From positions 1 through 23,893 of the forward strand of contig JAUNAE010000017.1 of the NCBI GenBank assembly GCA_030527765.1: a DNA stretch of 23,893 bases. The letters run 5' to 3'. Source of the stretch: Eubacteriales bacterium. GTDB taxonomy: Bacteria; Bacillota_A; Clostridia; Lachnospirales; Lachnospiraceae. Below the pieces are notes generated by a model. That model worked only from the letters and a program-made list of their open reading frames with translations. It was not told where the DNA came from and made no database searches. The position numbers and the translations under genes were made by a program. Shown here piece after piece: positions 21,705 to 23,893 of this stretch (the first letter of the stretch is position 1; each line of letters starts with the position of its first letter).

Positions 21705-23699
21705 ATGTCAAGATTTGGTGTAACACCGGAAGAGATGAGACATATCTACAAAATATTCACAGAACAGCTCAAGATGACCAGAGAAGGAGCAATCGGATTT
21801 CTCTGTAATTTGGATGCAGAGTCAGATGGATTCGTTCCTAACAGGGTGGAATACCTGTGTAGAAAGAGATTAAGGGAAGCAGGAGAGTGCAACTGGTCCG
21901 ATTCAGAATTTGACGCGAAGTATACGGCAGCAGTGGACTCCGGAACGATCAGCAGAGAGAAATTTGCGAATCCGCTACCGAACAGACAGTACGGATATGG
22001 CCTTGCGCAGTGGACTACTCCATCAAGAAAGGGAAGACTGTACTTGTGCGCCAAGAAGTTGAATAAATCCATCGGATCTATTGAAACTGCAGCAGAGTGC
22101 CTGAAGCAGGAGATGACATCCGATTATGTATCCGTATTAGCAACGTTGCAGAAGACCAGGAATGCGAAAGAAGCGTGTGCGGTTGTGCTGCGAAAATTCG
22201 AATGCCCGGCAGATTCTTCAGACAGTGTTGTGAACAGCAGGTACGCAAGACACACTGCAATCGAACAGTATCTGAACAGTTCACAAACAACACCTTCAGA
22301 AGCAACTGAATCGAAAGTACAGGAAACAACAGGAATCACTGCAGATACCATTGTAGCAACGATGGAATCATGGGTAGGATTATCCAGAGCAAATGGTACG
22401 CATAAGCTGATTATCGATCTGTACAACTCTCATAAGCCTCTGGCCAGAGGTTACAAAGTGACATATTCGGATGAATACTGCGACACAACAGTATCGGCAG
22501 CGTTCATTAAACACAATGCAGTTGATCTGATCGGCGGTACGGAGTGTGGAGTTGAGGAACACGTAAAACTCTTCAGCAAAAAGGGAATCTGGAAAGAAGA
22601 TGGTGCTATCGTGCCGGAGCGTGGTTGGATCGTAGTTTATAACTGGGATAAAGCAACACAGCCGAACGATGGATATTCTGATCATATCGGTATTGTGCAG
22701 AAGGCATATGATGAAAATGGAAGATATTACTTCGATGCAGTCGAGGGTAATATGTCTGGAGGAGTAGTAGGAATCCGTAAGCGCATACCGGTTGGATGGG
22801 GATATATCAGAGGATTTGCTGCTCCAGGATACGCAACTTCTGCAGCAGGAACAACCGGATCCGCTGCGAAAACGCAGCAATCACAGGTAAGCACGAGCAA
22901 GATCAATGAAATGCCGACAGGAAAGGTTCTGGAAGTCACGGCTGATAAATTGAATGTCAGAAGATGGGCAGGGACTGAATATCCGAATATCAAGAGTTAT
23001 CCATATCTTGCAAAAGGAAACAAGATAGATTATTGTGATACAGTAAAGGCAGCAGATGGAACAGCCTGGTATTTCGTTCGAATCAGGAAACAGGATGGAA
23101 GTTATGTGCGTGGATTCATCTCGAGCAAATATGTAAAAGAGAGCAGTACAAAGAGCAACACGAAAAAAAGAGATGCTCTTATTAAAGCCCTGGAAAAGAT
23201 GCAGACCAGATTGCTTGCTGATATTAAGGAAGGAAAGGTTTGGAGATATCGAAATCCGTCATCCTATACCAGGGAAACATGGAGCAAAGCACTGAAAGAT
23301 GAAAAGCTGAATTGCAACTGTGCGCTCCTGGCCAGATGGGCATTAAAGGAAGCTGGTATCGTACCGACATCCACAGGAGTATGGTATGGTAAAAAAGGTG
23401 GAACAATCAGCGCATCTGCAGGAACAAGAAAGACCTTAGAGAGTGCGTGTGAATTGATTCATGTTGCAGGAAAGAAGACTGCAAAGCAGCTGATCACAGA
23501 GGGTACACTGAAGACTGGTGATATAGTAACTTATGTAAACATCCAGCATACAAACATTTATGCGGGAGATGGAGTGTGGTATGATGCAGGTCATGCCTAC
23601 TGCTCAGGCACGGGAGAAGGAGCAGTATTCAAGTCATGGCGCGGAAACGGAAAGCATGTAAACCAGAAGGTGGCATATATCATCAGAGTGAGGGAATAA
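21705..23699 (+). CDS. Three-enzyme endolysin (lysozyme, CHAP-like, SH3, second cysteine hydrolase)
   Basis: The 664-residue protein is long for an endolysin. Domain 1 (about 1-190) is a tail-lysozyme-like muramidase with CNLDAESDGF (probable catalytic Glu39) and GYGLAQWT (97-104). Domain 2 (about 215-385) is CHAP-like, with Cys259 (SDEYCDTTVSAAF), His327 (YSDHIGIVQ) and VEGN near 345. An SH3 domain (about 405-475; KLNVRRWAGTEYPN, then YVRGFISSKYV) should bind the wall. Domain 3 (about 485-664) is a second papain-like unit with Cys537/Cys539 (LNCNCALLARWAL) and His615 (IQHTNIYAG). The ATG follows AAAGGAG by seven bases; a TTG 18 bases earlier is less likely. No signal peptide is seen, so release depends on the holin. 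The third domain could be an amidase or peptidase; its bond is unknown. Confidence 0.88.
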   Translation: MSRFGVTPEEMRHIYKIFTEQLKMTREGAIGFLCNLDAESDGFVPNRVEYLCRKRLREAGECNWSDSEFDAKYTAAVDSGTISREKFANPLPNRQYGYGLAQWTTPSRKGRLYLCAKKLNKSIGSIETAAECLKQEMTSDYVSVLATLQKTRNAKEACAVVLRKFECPADSSDSVVNSRYARHTAIEQYLNSSQTTPSEATESKVQETTGITADTIVATMESWVGLSRANGTHKLIIDLYNSHKPLARGYKVTYSDEYCDTTVSAAFIKHNAVDLIGGTECGVEEHVKLFSKKGIWKEDGAIVPERGWIVVYNWDKATQPNDGYSDHIGIVQKAYDENGRYYFDAVEGNMSGGVVGIRKRIPVGWGYIRGFAAPGYATSAAGTTGSAAKTQQSQVSTSKINEMPTGKVLEVTADKLNVRRWAGTEYPNIKSYPYLAKGNKIDYCDTVKAADGTAWYFVRIRKQDGSYVRGFISSKYVKESSTKSNTKKRDALIKALEKMQTRLLADIKEGKVWRYRNPSSYTRETWSKALKDEKLNCNCALLARWALKEAGIVPTSTGVWYGKKGGTISASAGTRKTLESACELIHVAGKKTAKQLITEGTLKTGDIVTYVNIQHTNIYAGDGVWYDAGHAYCSGTGEGAVFKSWRGNGKHVNQKVAYIIRVRE

Positions 23700-23893
23700 A
23701 AGCATAAAAAAGGTCTTGTCAGCTGGAAATAACACTGCGCTACTAGACACATACTAGTCACAAGCGAGGAGTGAAAAAACCTGAAAAAGTCAGTGTTTAT
23801 CAACATTTTTGGGATATTGGCAACTTACCAACTATTAAATAAATATTAAGAAATATGATGCATGCGGTCAGTACAGTATGACAGTCCGTACAC
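23700..23893 (+). other. Non-coding stretch after the lysis genes
   Basis: No convincing ORF is present. I see two TACTAG copies 11 bases apart (23741-23746, 23752-23757) and a possible promoter (TTGGCA 23817-23822, 17-base spacer, weak TAAATA). No strong terminator follows the endolysin here. Rightward genes, perhaps a recombinase, may begin past the window edge. Confidence 0.3.

Overview
The window is about 23.9 kb of a temperate siphophage or prophage from a Clostridia-type Firmicute, most likely Lachnospiraceae. The evidence is strong GGAGG-type ribosome binding sites, some GTG starts, moderate GC, and a gene order (DUF1492-like regulator, metallopeptidase, TerS, TerL, SPP1-type portal, MuF, scaffold, capsid, connectors, tail tube, frameshifted tail chaperones, tape measure, tail hub, holin, endolysin) that I know from such phages. 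I saw no rRNA, tRNA, CRISPR array or insertion sequence.

Layout. (1) 1-2906 is the end of the early/replication module: a cut zinc-ribbon gene, small ORFs, an orphan HicB-type antitoxin on the minus strand with its own promoter, repeats and terminator (377-913), dut, four small unknown genes, and a sigma-region-4-like regulator. (2) 2911-3191 holds an extended -10 promoter with two TGGCAC repeats exactly one helical turn apart, followed by a hairpin-rich leader of about 240 nt; I read this as the late promoter. (3) 3192-8249 is packaging and portal, ending in a MuF head protein that carries an extra C-terminal domain resembling a polymorphic toxin. (4) 8246-9454 is an accessory patch inside the head operon: a probable immunity gene, a YjcQ-like gene between two related hairpin repeats, a DUF2829/Tad2-like anti-defence gene and a small unknown gene. 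(5) 9583-14265 is scaffold, major capsid, head-tail connectors, tail tube and tail assembly chaperones joined by a -1 frameshift at a T7 slippery site. (6) 14268-21149 is the tape measure, a small tail protein and the tail hub/fibre protein. (7) 21166-23699 is the holin and a three-enzyme endolysin. The last 194 bases hold no clear gene.

How it works together. The regulator encoded just before the late promoter probably switches on one long rightward operon that makes heads, tails and lysis proteins. Two intrinsic terminators inside that operon (after the tape measure and after the holin) imply partial termination or antitermination. The MuF protein is a virion component and could carry its C-terminal domain into the next host; the adjacent overlapping gene would protect the lysogen, and a possible internal promoter at the end of the toxin region could express it when the late operon is silent. 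The Tad2-like protein would blunt Thoeris-type nucleotide signalling.

The accessory content most worth following up is the MuF toxin/immunity pair with its possible private promoter, the Tad2-like gene, and the orphan HicB unit with phased direct repeats over its promoter. All family names come from reading the translated sequence; no database search was run.
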